7,222 nucleotides of DNA from an uncultured Clostridia bacterium (GTDB lineage Bacteria > Bacillota > Clostridia > Oscillospirales > Acutalibacteraceae): positions 1 through 7,222 of the forward strand of contig CALCBQ010000166.1 in NCBI GenBank assembly GCA_937897215.1. Direction: 5' to 3'. The translations under genes and the position numbers were made by a program. Shown here in pieces: positions 1-6,031 of this stretch; positions within the stretch are counted from its first letter, which is position 1, and each line of letters begins with the position of its first letter. The notes under the pieces were generated by a model that did no database searches, was not told the DNA's origin, and worked only from the letters and a program-made list of their open reading frames with translations.

Positions 1-235
1 CAATTATTGTAATTCTGCCCTTATTTGCTTCCATAACTGCTTCAAGTGTCTTTTTACGGTCCTCAACGCTGTGGTAGATACATTCGCCTGATGAACCACC
101 AACATAAAGTCCGTCAACACCTTTTTCGATAAGAAATTCCACTAATGACTTTACACCATCAACTGAAATTTCGCCATTTTCATCATAACAAGCATAAAAA
201 GCAGGAATAACTCCCTTATATTTTTCAAGACTCAT
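1..235 (-). CDS. nanA: N-acetylneuraminate lyase (DapA/NanA family), N-terminal fragment
   Basis: Only the first 78 residues are in the window; the gene runs off the left edge. The family forms a TIM barrel that cleaves N-acetylneuraminate to N-acetylmannosamine and pyruvate through a Schiff-base lysine, which lies beyond this fragment. The visible support is the segment VDGLYVGGSSGE (residues 40-51), the pyruvate-carboxylate-binding strand and loop of the NAL/DHDPS superfamily, with Ser48-Ser49 at the position of the usual Ser-Thr pair. VDGLYVGG followed by an ED/ER-type helix favours sialic acid lyase over dihydrodipicolinate synthase. The ATG at 233-235 is chosen because an AAAGAGG ribosome site (245-251) lies nine bases upstream, inside the end of the preceding epimerase gene. 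The five-base spacing implies co-transcription. The N-terminal stretch PAFYACYDENG (11-21) differs from the TPF-type motif of well-known lyases, so another aldolase of the family remains possible. Confidence 0.82.
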   Translation of the reverse strand, partial: MSLEKYKGVIPAFYACYDENGEISVDGVKSLVEFLIEKGVDGLYVGGSSGECIYHSVEDRKKTLEAVMEANKGRITII

Positions 236-240
236 TTTAA

Positions 241-1437
241 TTAACCTCTTTCCTCAATTTCTTTCATCATTTGGTCAAGCATAATAAGACATCTTGGCAC
301 GTGGAATGGTCCTTTGAATGTTGAACCGATACAAGCAGGGAGTGTAGGGTTACCGTCGCGACGAAGATAACCATACCATTCTCCACAAGGAGCCACTGCA
401 AAATGGTCTTTAGTGTAGTCGAACAACTGATTGAAAATTTCAAGATATTTCTCATCTTTTGTATCTCTATAAATCATTAAAGATGCAATAAGTGCCTCAT
501 TGTGTGGCCACCAGAGTTTCATATCGTGTTCATAAGCCTCAGGTGGATTGCCAAGACAGTCAAAGAAGTAAAGAATACCACCGAATTCCTTGTCCCAGCC
601 TTTGTGGAATGCCATATCAAAAATTTCAATTGCTTTTGCGTGAAGTTCCTTGTCGCCTGTCTCGTTTGCTCTTTCCATAAGGAACCAGCTACACTCAATA
701 TCGTGGCCAGGGTTTACAACTCTGCCTTCTGTAATGTTAAGGCGAGGTGTACCGTCAAGTGAAACGCTTTCAAGTGTGCAACCTAAATCTTTTTTTACGT
801 GATATTTGAAAATGTAAGCTACACATTCATCTGCACGCTTGTTATAAAGTTCGGCATTTTCAGGGTCAACACGAAGCATAACTGATGTAACGTTAAGAAT
901 AATCATTGGAATACCAAGGGCACGACCTGTGCGAGTTTCAGGCTCTGTCTTTGGACCTAAACCTGTTGGGTCAGGCATTCCGTGGTTAAGATTCCAATAC
1001 ATATCGTATGATCTTCTTGCTCTTTCAAGATGCTCTTTTTCGCCTGTAATACCGTAATATTCAGCGTTTGCAATACAGTAGAATGCCTCTGAATAGCAGT
1101 ATCTTCTCTGACGAAGTGGCTTACCGTCTTCTGTAACTGTAAAGTAAAGTCTGCCGTCAGCATTTTTGTTTATACAGTAATTTTCAAGAAAGTCGATACA
1201 ACTTTTACTTGCGTCAAGCCATTCTTGTTTTACGCCGTAAATGTGGCAAAGATAAGCGAAAGTCCAACCACATCTGCCTTGCATCCAAACGCTTTTGTCA
1301 GTTGAGAAAACTTTGCCGTCTTTGTCAAGACAAGTGTAAACGCCGCCGTGAACTTTATCCATACCGTTTTTAAGCCAGAAATCAGCAACGCTTGAAAGTT
1401 CATTTAAAACCCATTGTCTTTGTTCTTTAAGGTTCAT
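241..1437 (-). CDS. N-acylglucosamine 2-epimerase (AGE/RenBP family)
   Basis: This is a 398-residue soluble protein, close to the roughly 400-residue length of the family, which folds as an (alpha/alpha)6 barrel. Members interconvert N-acetylmannosamine and N-acetylglucosamine without phosphorylation. Visible family signatures are GGVYTCLD (31-38), WMQGRCGWTF (51-60), NPGHDIECSWFL (242-253, with His245 and Glu248 at the expected catalytic/substrate positions), WWPHNEAL (309-316) and FKGPFHVPR (374-382, with His379 at the position of the second catalytic histidine). No signal peptide or membrane segment is seen, so it is cytoplasmic. The start at 1435-1437 has a GGGGTGA ribosome site (1443-1449) five bases upstream and a strong promoter before it. 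The sialic acid lyase gene follows after five bases, which supports ManNAc as substrate. Related families such as cellobiose 2-epimerase fit the context and motifs less well. The in vivo substrate is inferred. Confidence 0.9.
   Translation of the reverse strand: MNLKEQRQWVLNELSSVADFWLKNGMDKVHGGVYTCLDKDGKVFSTDKSVWMQGRCGWTFAYLCHIYGVKQEWLDASKSCIDFLENYCINKNADGRLYFTVTEDGKPLRQRRYCYSEAFYCIANAEYYGITGEKEHLERARRSYDMYWNLNHGMPDPTGLGPKTEPETRTGRALGIPMIILNVTSVMLRVDPENAELYNKRADECVAYIFKYHVKKDLGCTLESVSLDGTPRLNITEGRVVNPGHDIECSWFLMERANETGDKELHAKAIEIFDMAFHKGWDKEFGGILYFFDCLGNPPEAYEHDMKLWWPHNEALIASLMIYRDTKDEKYLEIFNQLFDYTKDHFAVAPCGEWYGYLRRDGNPTLPACIGSTFKGPFHVPRCLIMLDQMMKEIEERG
245..251 (-). promoter_or_regulatory. 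Ribosome binding site of the lyase gene, inside the epimerase gene
   Basis: Read on the minus strand this is AAAGAGG, nine bases before the lyase ATG. It overlaps the last codons of the epimerase gene (Glu-Arg-Gly). This fixes the lyase start and suggests that translation of the two genes is linked. Confidence 0.65.
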
Positions 1438-1473
1438 TTATTTCACCCCATATTTATTAAAATTTCCACAAAA

Positions 1474-1502
1474 ATTGTAGCACATAAAATATGCTTTGTA
1501 AA
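1474..1502 (-). promoter_or_regulatory. Sigma-A-type promoter of the epimerase-lyase operon
   Basis: On the minus strand the -35 box is TTTACA (1497-1502) and the -10 box is TACAAT (1474-1479), each five of six matches to consensus, separated by exactly 17 bases. Transcription would begin near 1467, leaving a leader of about 30 bases before the epimerase ATG, too short for a riboswitch. The promoter begins three bases beyond the terminator of the upstream unit, so this operon appears independently transcribed. Confidence 0.8.
1479..1495. promoter_or_regulatory. Imperfect palindrome between -35 and -10, candidate operator
   Basis: The plus-strand sequence AGCACATAAAATATGCT has seven-base arms around an AAA centre, with six of seven positions complementary (the only mismatch is C against A). 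It fills the spacer of the epimerase promoter, where a bound repressor would block RNA polymerase. It does not match the CcpA cre consensus. The regulator is unknown and the operator role is inferred from position and symmetry only. Confidence 0.4.
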
Positions 1503-1505
1503 GTG

Positions 1506-1533
1506 AAAAAACCTCCCGAAAGAGAGGTTTTTT
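1506..1533 (-). terminator. Intrinsic terminator after the second transferase gene
   Basis: On the minus strand the RNA would fold as CCUCUC-UUUC-GGGAGG (six pairs including one U-G), flanked by a six-A run that can extend the stem and followed by six U. It begins 14 bases after the stop codon of the 615-residue transferase. The DNA is nearly symmetrical, so it could also stop plus-strand transcription, though the wobble pair makes the minus-strand hairpin the stronger one. Confidence 0.88.
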
Positions 1534-1546
1534 ACATAATTAATGG

Positions 1547-3394
1547 TTATTCTTCGTTGGTTTTGCCAACACTTTCCCAGTCAACAAGAATATTGTTGTT
1601 ATAGAAGTTACTGCGGTTTTCAAGTTCTTTGTTTACGTTTTCATAACCGTCGCGTTCAAATAAGGTTTGTTCATCAGAGAAAAGGTTTGTGCCGATTCCA
1701 AGACGATTACCTTCAATTTCAACGCCAAGACTTGCAAGAAGTGTTGGGAACATGTCAAATACAGCCCAACTTCTGTTATGCAATCTTGAATCATCAACAT
1801 CGGTAACATTTGGTGCTGGGTTCAGAACAAGGTTAAACCCTGTTCTTTCATAGCCTTTAACATTTTCAAAGAAAGAGTTTGCCATACTTAAGTGGTCTCC
1901 AATAAGAACGATTGTTGTGTTTTCATAGAATGGTTGACTCTGAATCCAACGAACAAATTTAACTGCTTCTGCTTGACTGTAATGAATAACATTAGCATAT
2001 TGAGTATCAAACTTTTTCTCTGCTTTAGGACTCAAATATCCTTCGGGAGCATGAGTGTCAACAGTTTCCATAACAAAATGGAATGGCTTGCCTGTTTCGT
2101 AAAGACGAGTAATTTCAAGCTTGGCAAGTTCGTAAAGTTTATCGTCTTCAAATCCCCACCATACATGATAGTCAGATGGAATCCAACCCATATCAATACA
2201 ACCACTGTAATCACGGATATTAAAGTTACCGTGAGATTTGAAATAGAATGAAAGCCCACCAAATTCTGCTTCTGCACCAAACATAACAGATTGTTCATAA
2301 CCTTGTTCTTTAAGAATATCGCCTAAAGCAGTAGCACCAGGTAAAAAGTTGTTTTCCGCACCGTAAGAGTTGCCGCTTACAGGCACTTTCATAGGAAGAC
2401 CTGTACCCATATTTGCAATTGAAGCAACTGACCAGTTACCGCCTGTAGATGTTCTGAACCCGCCGAATCCTTCTGCCTGATGTGAGAAGTTGTAGCCCTC
2501 ATCTGTAAGTGCTGCTAATTCAGGCATAAGGTTTTCCTCAAAATAACCACCAAGTTCTTTTGAAAAATATGTTGTTTCCATTGATTCAAGATAAATGTGA
2601 ATCAAATTGCGCTTTTCTTCAGGGAATGTTAACTCGGTTGTTTTAGGGTCAGCATAGTTGTCTTCAATATATGGAGAAGCTGACAAATATGCTGAATATA
2701 ATTTTTGAAGTTGAAAACGATTAATCAAAAATGCAAAACCACCAACGAAAACCGCAATAGCGAGAATAAGAGCAATTATTCTTATAGCGAGATTAGGTAA
2801 AACGGTTGTTTGTTTATTGTGAAGGTTGTGAACAAGTTTATAAGGACTTAAAACTATAAGACAGAAAAACGCTGTTAAAAATGCAGTTGAAAGGAAAGGA
2901 CCTTCAATAGCAGAAATGTAAACACCTGTATCTGTTCCTTCAAGAGGAGAGTTTAGATTTATAAGAATCTGGTCAGGAGCAAGGTCGCCGAATGCTTCTT
3001 TGCCCCAAAGAGTACCTGTAAATGCAGCAACGCCTAAAGCGAAAAGTATAATTGCAATTATACATAATGCACGTGAGCGCTTTTTACCGTTTGGCTCTGT
3101 CTTTTCAAAAGTGAAAACTTTTTTGCAGATTCCAAGTACAAATAAGAACGCAACGCCAATTGCAAGAATGAGTGCTGCATATTCAAGTGCATACCACGGA
3201 CCATGTAATGATGGTTGGAATATGTTTATTACTCCGAGTACATTTTTCATGAGGAAAAATGCTGTAAGATTTATAAAAATTGTATCTCTAAAACAGATGT
3301 GTATATAAGTCTTGACTTTCTTTTCTCCGCTAATTAAGAATATGTCTGCCAAACTTATAAGCAGACCGACAATAATTGCAAATAACCAAAGCAT
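1547..3394 (-). CDS. Membrane phosphoglycerol transferase-like protein (OpgB/LtaS superfamily), copy B
   Basis: This 615-residue protein has six likely membrane helices (about 1-22, 38-58, 69-90, 109-128, 166-186, 201-224). Positively charged loops at 24-36, 91-109 and 185-195 fall inside, so the C-terminal domain faces outside. That domain (about 255-600) is alkaline-phosphatase/sulfatase-like: YLES with Glu270, nucleophile-loop Ser322 in GGNWSVAS, ETVDTHAPEGY (443-453) and IGDHLSM (498-504, Asp500-His501). DTHAPEGY and DHLSM resemble E. coli OpgB (DTHHP.G, DHLAM); the metal residues correspond to Glu, Thr, Asp and His of LtaS. The family moves glycerol phosphate from phosphatidylglycerol to glycans or teichoic polymers. 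Ser replaces the usual nucleophilic Thr. No CxPxR motif is present, so it is not a formylglycine sulfatase. The start has an AAAGGGG ribosome site seven bases upstream. The exact donor and acceptor are unknown. Confidence 0.85.
   Translation of the reverse strand: MLWLFAIIVGLLISLADIFLISGEKKVKTYIHICFRDTIFINLTAFFLMKNVLGVINIFQPSLHGPWYALEYAALILAIGVAFLFVLGICKKVFTFEKTEPNGKKRSRALCIIAIILFALGVAAFTGTLWGKEAFGDLAPDQILINLNSPLEGTDTGVYISAIEGPFLSTAFLTAFFCLIVLSPYKLVHNLHNKQTTVLPNLAIRIIALILAIAVFVGGFAFLINRFQLQKLYSAYLSASPYIEDNYADPKTTELTFPEEKRNLIHIYLESMETTYFSKELGGYFEENLMPELAALTDEGYNFSHQAEGFGGFRTSTGGNWSVASIANMGTGLPMKVPVSGNSYGAENNFLPGATALGDILKEQGYEQSVMFGAEAEFGGLSFYFKSHGNFNIRDYSGCIDMGWIPSDYHVWWGFEDDKLYELAKLEITRLYETGKPFHFVMETVDTHAPEGYLSPKAEKKFDTQYANVIHYSQAEAVKFVRWIQSQPFYENTTIVLIGDHLSMANSFFENVKGYERTGFNLVLNPAPNVTDVDDSRLHNRSWAVFDMFPTLLASLGVEIEGNRLGIGTNLFSDEQTLFERDGYENVNKELENRSNFYNNNILVDWESVGKTNEE
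1582..1598. repeat. Short inverted repeat near the 3' end of copy B
   Basis: CAACAA-GAATA-TTGTTG forms perfect six-base arms around a five-base loop. It encodes the end of the conserved Asn-Asn-Asn-Ile-Leu-Val-Asp tail. The same 17 bases occur at 3511-3527 in copy A. Shared protein sequence may explain it; a role in RNA structure is only a possibility. Confidence 0.35.
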
Positions 3395-3401
3395 AATAAT
3401 A

Positions 3402-3408
3402 CCCCTTT
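3402..3408 (-). promoter_or_regulatory. Ribosome binding site of transferase copy B
   Basis: On the minus strand this is AAAGGGG, seven bases before the ATG at 3392-3394. It supports that start. The gapless alignment of the N-terminus with copy A supports the same start. Confidence 0.7.
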
Positions 3409-3431
3409 AAAATATTGTTTATTTTAATAAA

Positions 3432-3460
3432 ATAATACCACAATTAAATTAACGATACAA
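3432..3460 (-). promoter_or_regulatory. Likely promoter of transferase copy B
   Basis: The 96-base gap between the two transferase genes holds, on the minus strand, TTGTAT (3455-3460), a 17-base spacer ending in TGG, and TATTAT (3432-3437). The -10 box therefore has the extended TGn form, which can compensate for the weak -35 (three of six). The predicted leader is about 30 bases. No hairpin terminator is visible in this gap, so copy B is probably also reached by readthrough from copy A. Confidence 0.55.
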
Positions 3461-3490
3461 CCCACAAAATTATAAACTAAAAAGTCGTTA

Positions 3491-5323
3491 TTAACTAACA
3501 GTTTTCGTATCAACAAGAATATTGTTGTTATAGAAATTACTGCGATTTTTTAGTTCTTCGTTAACCTTTCTGAATCCGTCTCTTTCAATAATTGTTTGTT
3601 GACCAGATAACAGATTTGTACCAATACCAAGACGATTACCCTCTATTTCAACACCAATACTCGCAAGTGTTGTGGGGAACATATCAAACGCAGCCCATTT
3701 TCTGTTAAAGGTGTGTTCTGCTGGGATACTTTGAAGATTTTCAGGAAGATTTAAAAACAGATTATATGTTGTACGTGTATAATCTGTAATGTCTCCAACA
3801 AATGAATCCGCCATACTCAAATGGTCGCCAATGATAACAATAGTGGTGTTTTCATAGAAATCTTGTTGTTGAATCCAACGAACAAATTTAACTGCCTCTG
3901 CCTGACTATAATAAATGCAGTTAGCATATTGTGATTTGTATTTCTTTTCAGCATTAGGACTTAAATATCCGTTGGGAGCGTGAGTGTCAGCAGTTTCCAT
4001 AACAAAGTGGAATGGTTTGTCTGAAGAAGCAAGTCTTGTAAGTTCAGTTTTTGCAAACTCATAAAGTTTGTCATCTTCATATCCCCACCATACATTATAG
4101 TGTTCAGATAACCAACCTTGTTCAATAACACCTTTGTGGTCAAGAATATTGAAGTCTCCGTGAGACTGGAAGAAGAAATTAAGTCCACCAAAAGCTGCGT
4201 CAGCGCCAAACATTACAGATTGCTCATAACCTTGTTCATAAAGTATGTCTCCTAATGTTGTAGCACCGGGCAAGAAATTATCGGGTGCACCGTAAGAGTT
4301 GCCGTCAACAGGTACTTTCATAGGAAGCCCCGTGTTCATATTTACCATAGCGGCAACTGACCAACCTGAACCGAATGTGCTGAACGGTCCGCCAAAACCA
4401 CTTTTACTGTGTGAAAAACTGATACCTTCTTTTGAAAGTTCGGCCAAGTCAGGCATATAGTTTTCTTTAAAATATCCACCAAGGTCTTTTGAGAAGAATG
4501 TATTTTCAATTGATTCAAGGTAGATGAAAATAAGATTTCGCTTTTCTTCAGGAAATTTAATATCAGTAGTTTCAGGGTCAGCAAAGTTATCTTCAATGTA
4601 TGATGAGTCGTTAAGATATGCATCAAAAAGAGTTGTAAGTTGGAATCTTTCAATACCAAAAGCACAACCACCAATGAGTATTACAACAGCAACTGCAACA
4701 GAAATAATTTTTATAGCAATTTCTGGAAGAAGAATAACTTGTTTCTCATTCTTGTTATATACAAGCCTGTATTGTGGAAAAACAAAAGTACAATAAAGCA
4801 CGGTAAATAAAATAGTTTTAAGCACCGGACCGGAAAAAAGTGAAATGTAAACACCAACATCAGTGCCCTCAATAGGGGAGTTAAGATTGATAATAATCTG
4901 GTCAGGGGAAAGTTCGCCAAACGCCTCTTTACCCCAAATTGTACCCGTATATGCTGCCACACCAAGTGCAAAAAGAACAGAGGAAACAATTTTAAGAATA
5001 AGTGTACCTCTTTTTTGCTTTTTAGGGTTGAATTCAAATACAAATATGCGTTTTATAAAGCCTGAAACTATAAGGAATATAATACCGATTGCAAGAATAA
5101 TACCTAAAAATTTCCAACTGTAAGAAATTCGTTGTGAAGATATTGCAAAAACATTTTTTACCCCAAGAAGTGCATCTGCAAGTGCCATGGCAGAAAGTAT
5201 AGAAATCAGACTATCACGAAGTATGATAGTAATCCATTTGCCTACACTTTTTTTATTTGCAAAAAGTAACATATCAGCAACGCTTACAAGAATTCCTACG
5301 GCAATTGCACCAAACCATACCAT
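3491..5323 (-). CDS. Membrane phosphoglycerol transferase-like protein (OpgB/LtaS superfamily), copy A
   Basis: This 610-residue paralogue of the gene that follows shares its layout of six N-terminal helices and a large extracytoplasmic catalytic domain. The two proteins align without a gap through residue 605: about 39% identical over residues 1-120 and about 68% over 231-600 by hand count. Matching sites are Glu270 (YLES), Ser322 (GSGWSVAA), ETADTHAPNGY (443-453) and IGDHLSM (498-504, Asp500-His501). As in copy B, Ser stands where Thr is usual in LtaS-type transferases. The loop before Ser322 and residues 511-540 differ strongly from copy B. The start has an AAAGGAG site at 5331-5337, seven bases upstream, and lies 18 bases after the DUF554 stop, so it is probably expressed from the mfd-side operon. 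The likely role is adding glycerol phosphate or a similar group to an envelope polymer; this is inferred from the family. Confidence 0.85.
   Translation of the reverse strand: MVWFGAIAVGILVSVADMLLFANKKSVGKWITIILRDSLISILSAMALADALLGVKNVFAISSQRISYSWKFLGIILAIGIIFLIVSGFIKRIFVFEFNPKKQKRGTLILKIVSSVLFALGVAAYTGTIWGKEAFGELSPDQIIINLNSPIEGTDVGVYISLFSGPVLKTILFTVLYCTFVFPQYRLVYNKNEKQVILLPEIAIKIISVAVAVVILIGGCAFGIERFQLTTLFDAYLNDSSYIEDNFADPETTDIKFPEEKRNLIFIYLESIENTFFSKDLGGYFKENYMPDLAELSKEGISFSHSKSGFGGPFSTFGSGWSVAAMVNMNTGLPMKVPVDGNSYGAPDNFLPGATTLGDILYEQGYEQSVMFGADAAFGGLNFFFQSHGDFNILDHKGVIEQGWLSEHYNVWWGYEDDKLYEFAKTELTRLASSDKPFHFVMETADTHAPNGYLSPNAEKKYKSQYANCIYYSQAEAVKFVRWIQQQDFYENTTIVIIGDHLSMADSFVGDITDYTRTTYNLFLNLPENLQSIPAEHTFNRKWAAFDMFPTTLASIGVEIEGNRLGIGTNLLSGQQTIIERDGFRKVNEELKNRSNFYNNNILVDTKTVS
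3511..3527. repeat. Short inverted repeat near the 3' end of copy A
   Basis: This is the same 17-base CAACAA-GAATA-TTGTTG element as at 1582-1598, ending about 17 bases before the stop codon of copy A. The stem is A/T-rich and no U-run follows, so it is not a convincing terminator. Confidence 0.35.
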
Positions 5324-5330
5324 AATGTTA

Positions 5331-5337
5331 CTCCTTT
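5331..5337 (-). promoter_or_regulatory. Ribosome binding site of transferase copy A
   Basis: On the minus strand this is AAAGGAG, seven bases before the ATG at 5321-5323, within the 18-base gap after the DUF554 gene. The gap has no room for a separate promoter, which supports a shared transcript. Confidence 0.75.
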
Positions 5338-5341
5338 CAAC

Positions 5342-6031
5342 TTATTTTATAAGTGAAATTATCCATAAAATTATAAACCATATAGGCGGAATAATAAGCG
5401 CAGGTAACATATTAAGTGTTTTAAGATTTTTAATTTCAAGAATAGAAAGCCCTGACGATGCAATTAAAAAACCACCAACAACGCTGATTTCACACATAAG
5501 CTCAGGGCTCATAAATTCCCCTAAAAATGTAGCAAGCAAGTAAATACTACCTTGCCAACAGAAAAGTACAGGTGCTGCAAGGGCAATGCCAATACCGTAA
5601 GTAGATGCAAGCACCATACTCGTTACAAAATCAAGAGTTGCATTTGTAAAAAGATATGTATGGTCATCATAAAGAGCCGAGTTTATAGGACCTAAAATTG
5701 AAAGACTGCCAATACAGAAAAGAAGAATAGCAGTAGAAAGTCCTTTGCCTAACTCACTTTTACCCTTTTTCTCTGTAAGTGCATTAAAACGCTTGTCCAA
5801 ATCAATCATATTACCAAAAAGTGAGCCGAGGGCAAGACTGACAATGAAAAGCACAGGGTATTTACTGTTTGGCATATTCTGCACAACCGAGTTTATACCA
5901 ATACCTGCCGCCGCAAGTCCCATAGCATTCATAAGGCATTTTGTGTATTTTTCTTTAATTCCTTTTTTGAGCACACTGCCAATTATACTACCTGTAAGGA
6001 TTGTGGCAGTGTTAACTATTGTACCTATCAT
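5342..6031 (-). CDS. DUF554 family membrane protein (YdfK/YqgA type)
   Basis: This 229-residue hydrophobic protein has about six to seven membrane stretches. The family pattern is clear: MIGTIVNTATILTGSIIG at the N-terminus, SLALGSLFGNMIDLDKR (65-81), FCIGSLSILGPINSAL (105-120), TLDFVTSMVLASTYGIGIALAAPVLFCWQG (132-161) and ISVVGGFLIASSGLSILEIKNLKTLNMLPAL (182-212). Members such as B. subtilis YdfK and E. coli YqgA are called putative transport or membrane proteins; no reaction is established. The ATG at 6029-6031 overlaps the TGA of mfd as ATGA, and a GAGGAT site (6041-6046) lies about ten bases upstream, so translation is probably coupled to mfd. It sits 18 bases before a transferase gene, so a role linked to the envelope is conceivable but not shown. 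Length matches the family, and the gene looks complete. Confidence 0.88.
   Translation of the reverse strand: MIGTIVNTATILTGSIIGSVLKKGIKEKYTKCLMNAMGLAAAGIGINSVVQNMPNSKYPVLFIVSLALGSLFGNMIDLDKRFNALTEKKGKSELGKGLSTAILLFCIGSLSILGPINSALYDDHTYLFTNATLDFVTSMVLASTYGIGIALAAPVLFCWQGSIYLLATFLGEFMSPELMCEISVVGGFLIASSGLSILEIKNLKTLNMLPALIIPPIWFIILWIISLIK

Larger units (their letters stand above)
1547..5323 (-). repeat. Tandem gene duplication (two transferase copies)
   Basis: The genes at 3491-5323 and 1547-3394 are direct-repeat paralogues. Their proteins keep identical residue numbering for every motif up to residue 605, and near-identical DNA survives at places such as the 3' ends (about 1580-1627 against 3509-3556). 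The duplication is old enough for about 39% protein divergence, so it is not a recent or unstable repeat. Each copy keeps its catalytic motifs and is intact. Confidence 0.85.

Noticed and set aside
1438..1473. Riboswitch or leader RNA before the epimerase gene
   Set aside because: The predicted leader is about 30 bases, too short for a known riboswitch, and shows no hairpin.
1892..2251. Plus-strand open frame of 119 codons inside transferase copy B
   Set aside because: It lies antisense to the conserved catalytic domain, and nothing in it suggests a real protein.
3395..3490. Terminator between the two transferase genes
   Set aside because: Only AT-rich runs and a weak AACGA/TCGTT pair with a long loop are present; there is no GC stem followed by a U-run.
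1547..5323. Sulfatase identity for the two membrane enzymes
   Set aside because: The fold is shared, but the C/S-x-P-x-R formylglycine motif is absent; six membrane helices and the DTHAP.GY and DHLSM motifs fit phosphoglycerol transferases.
5187..5543. Plus-strand open frame of 118 codons across the copy A/DUF554 junction
   Set aside because: It is antisense to two well-supported genes, has no recognisable motif and its composition is that of the complement of hydrophobic codons.
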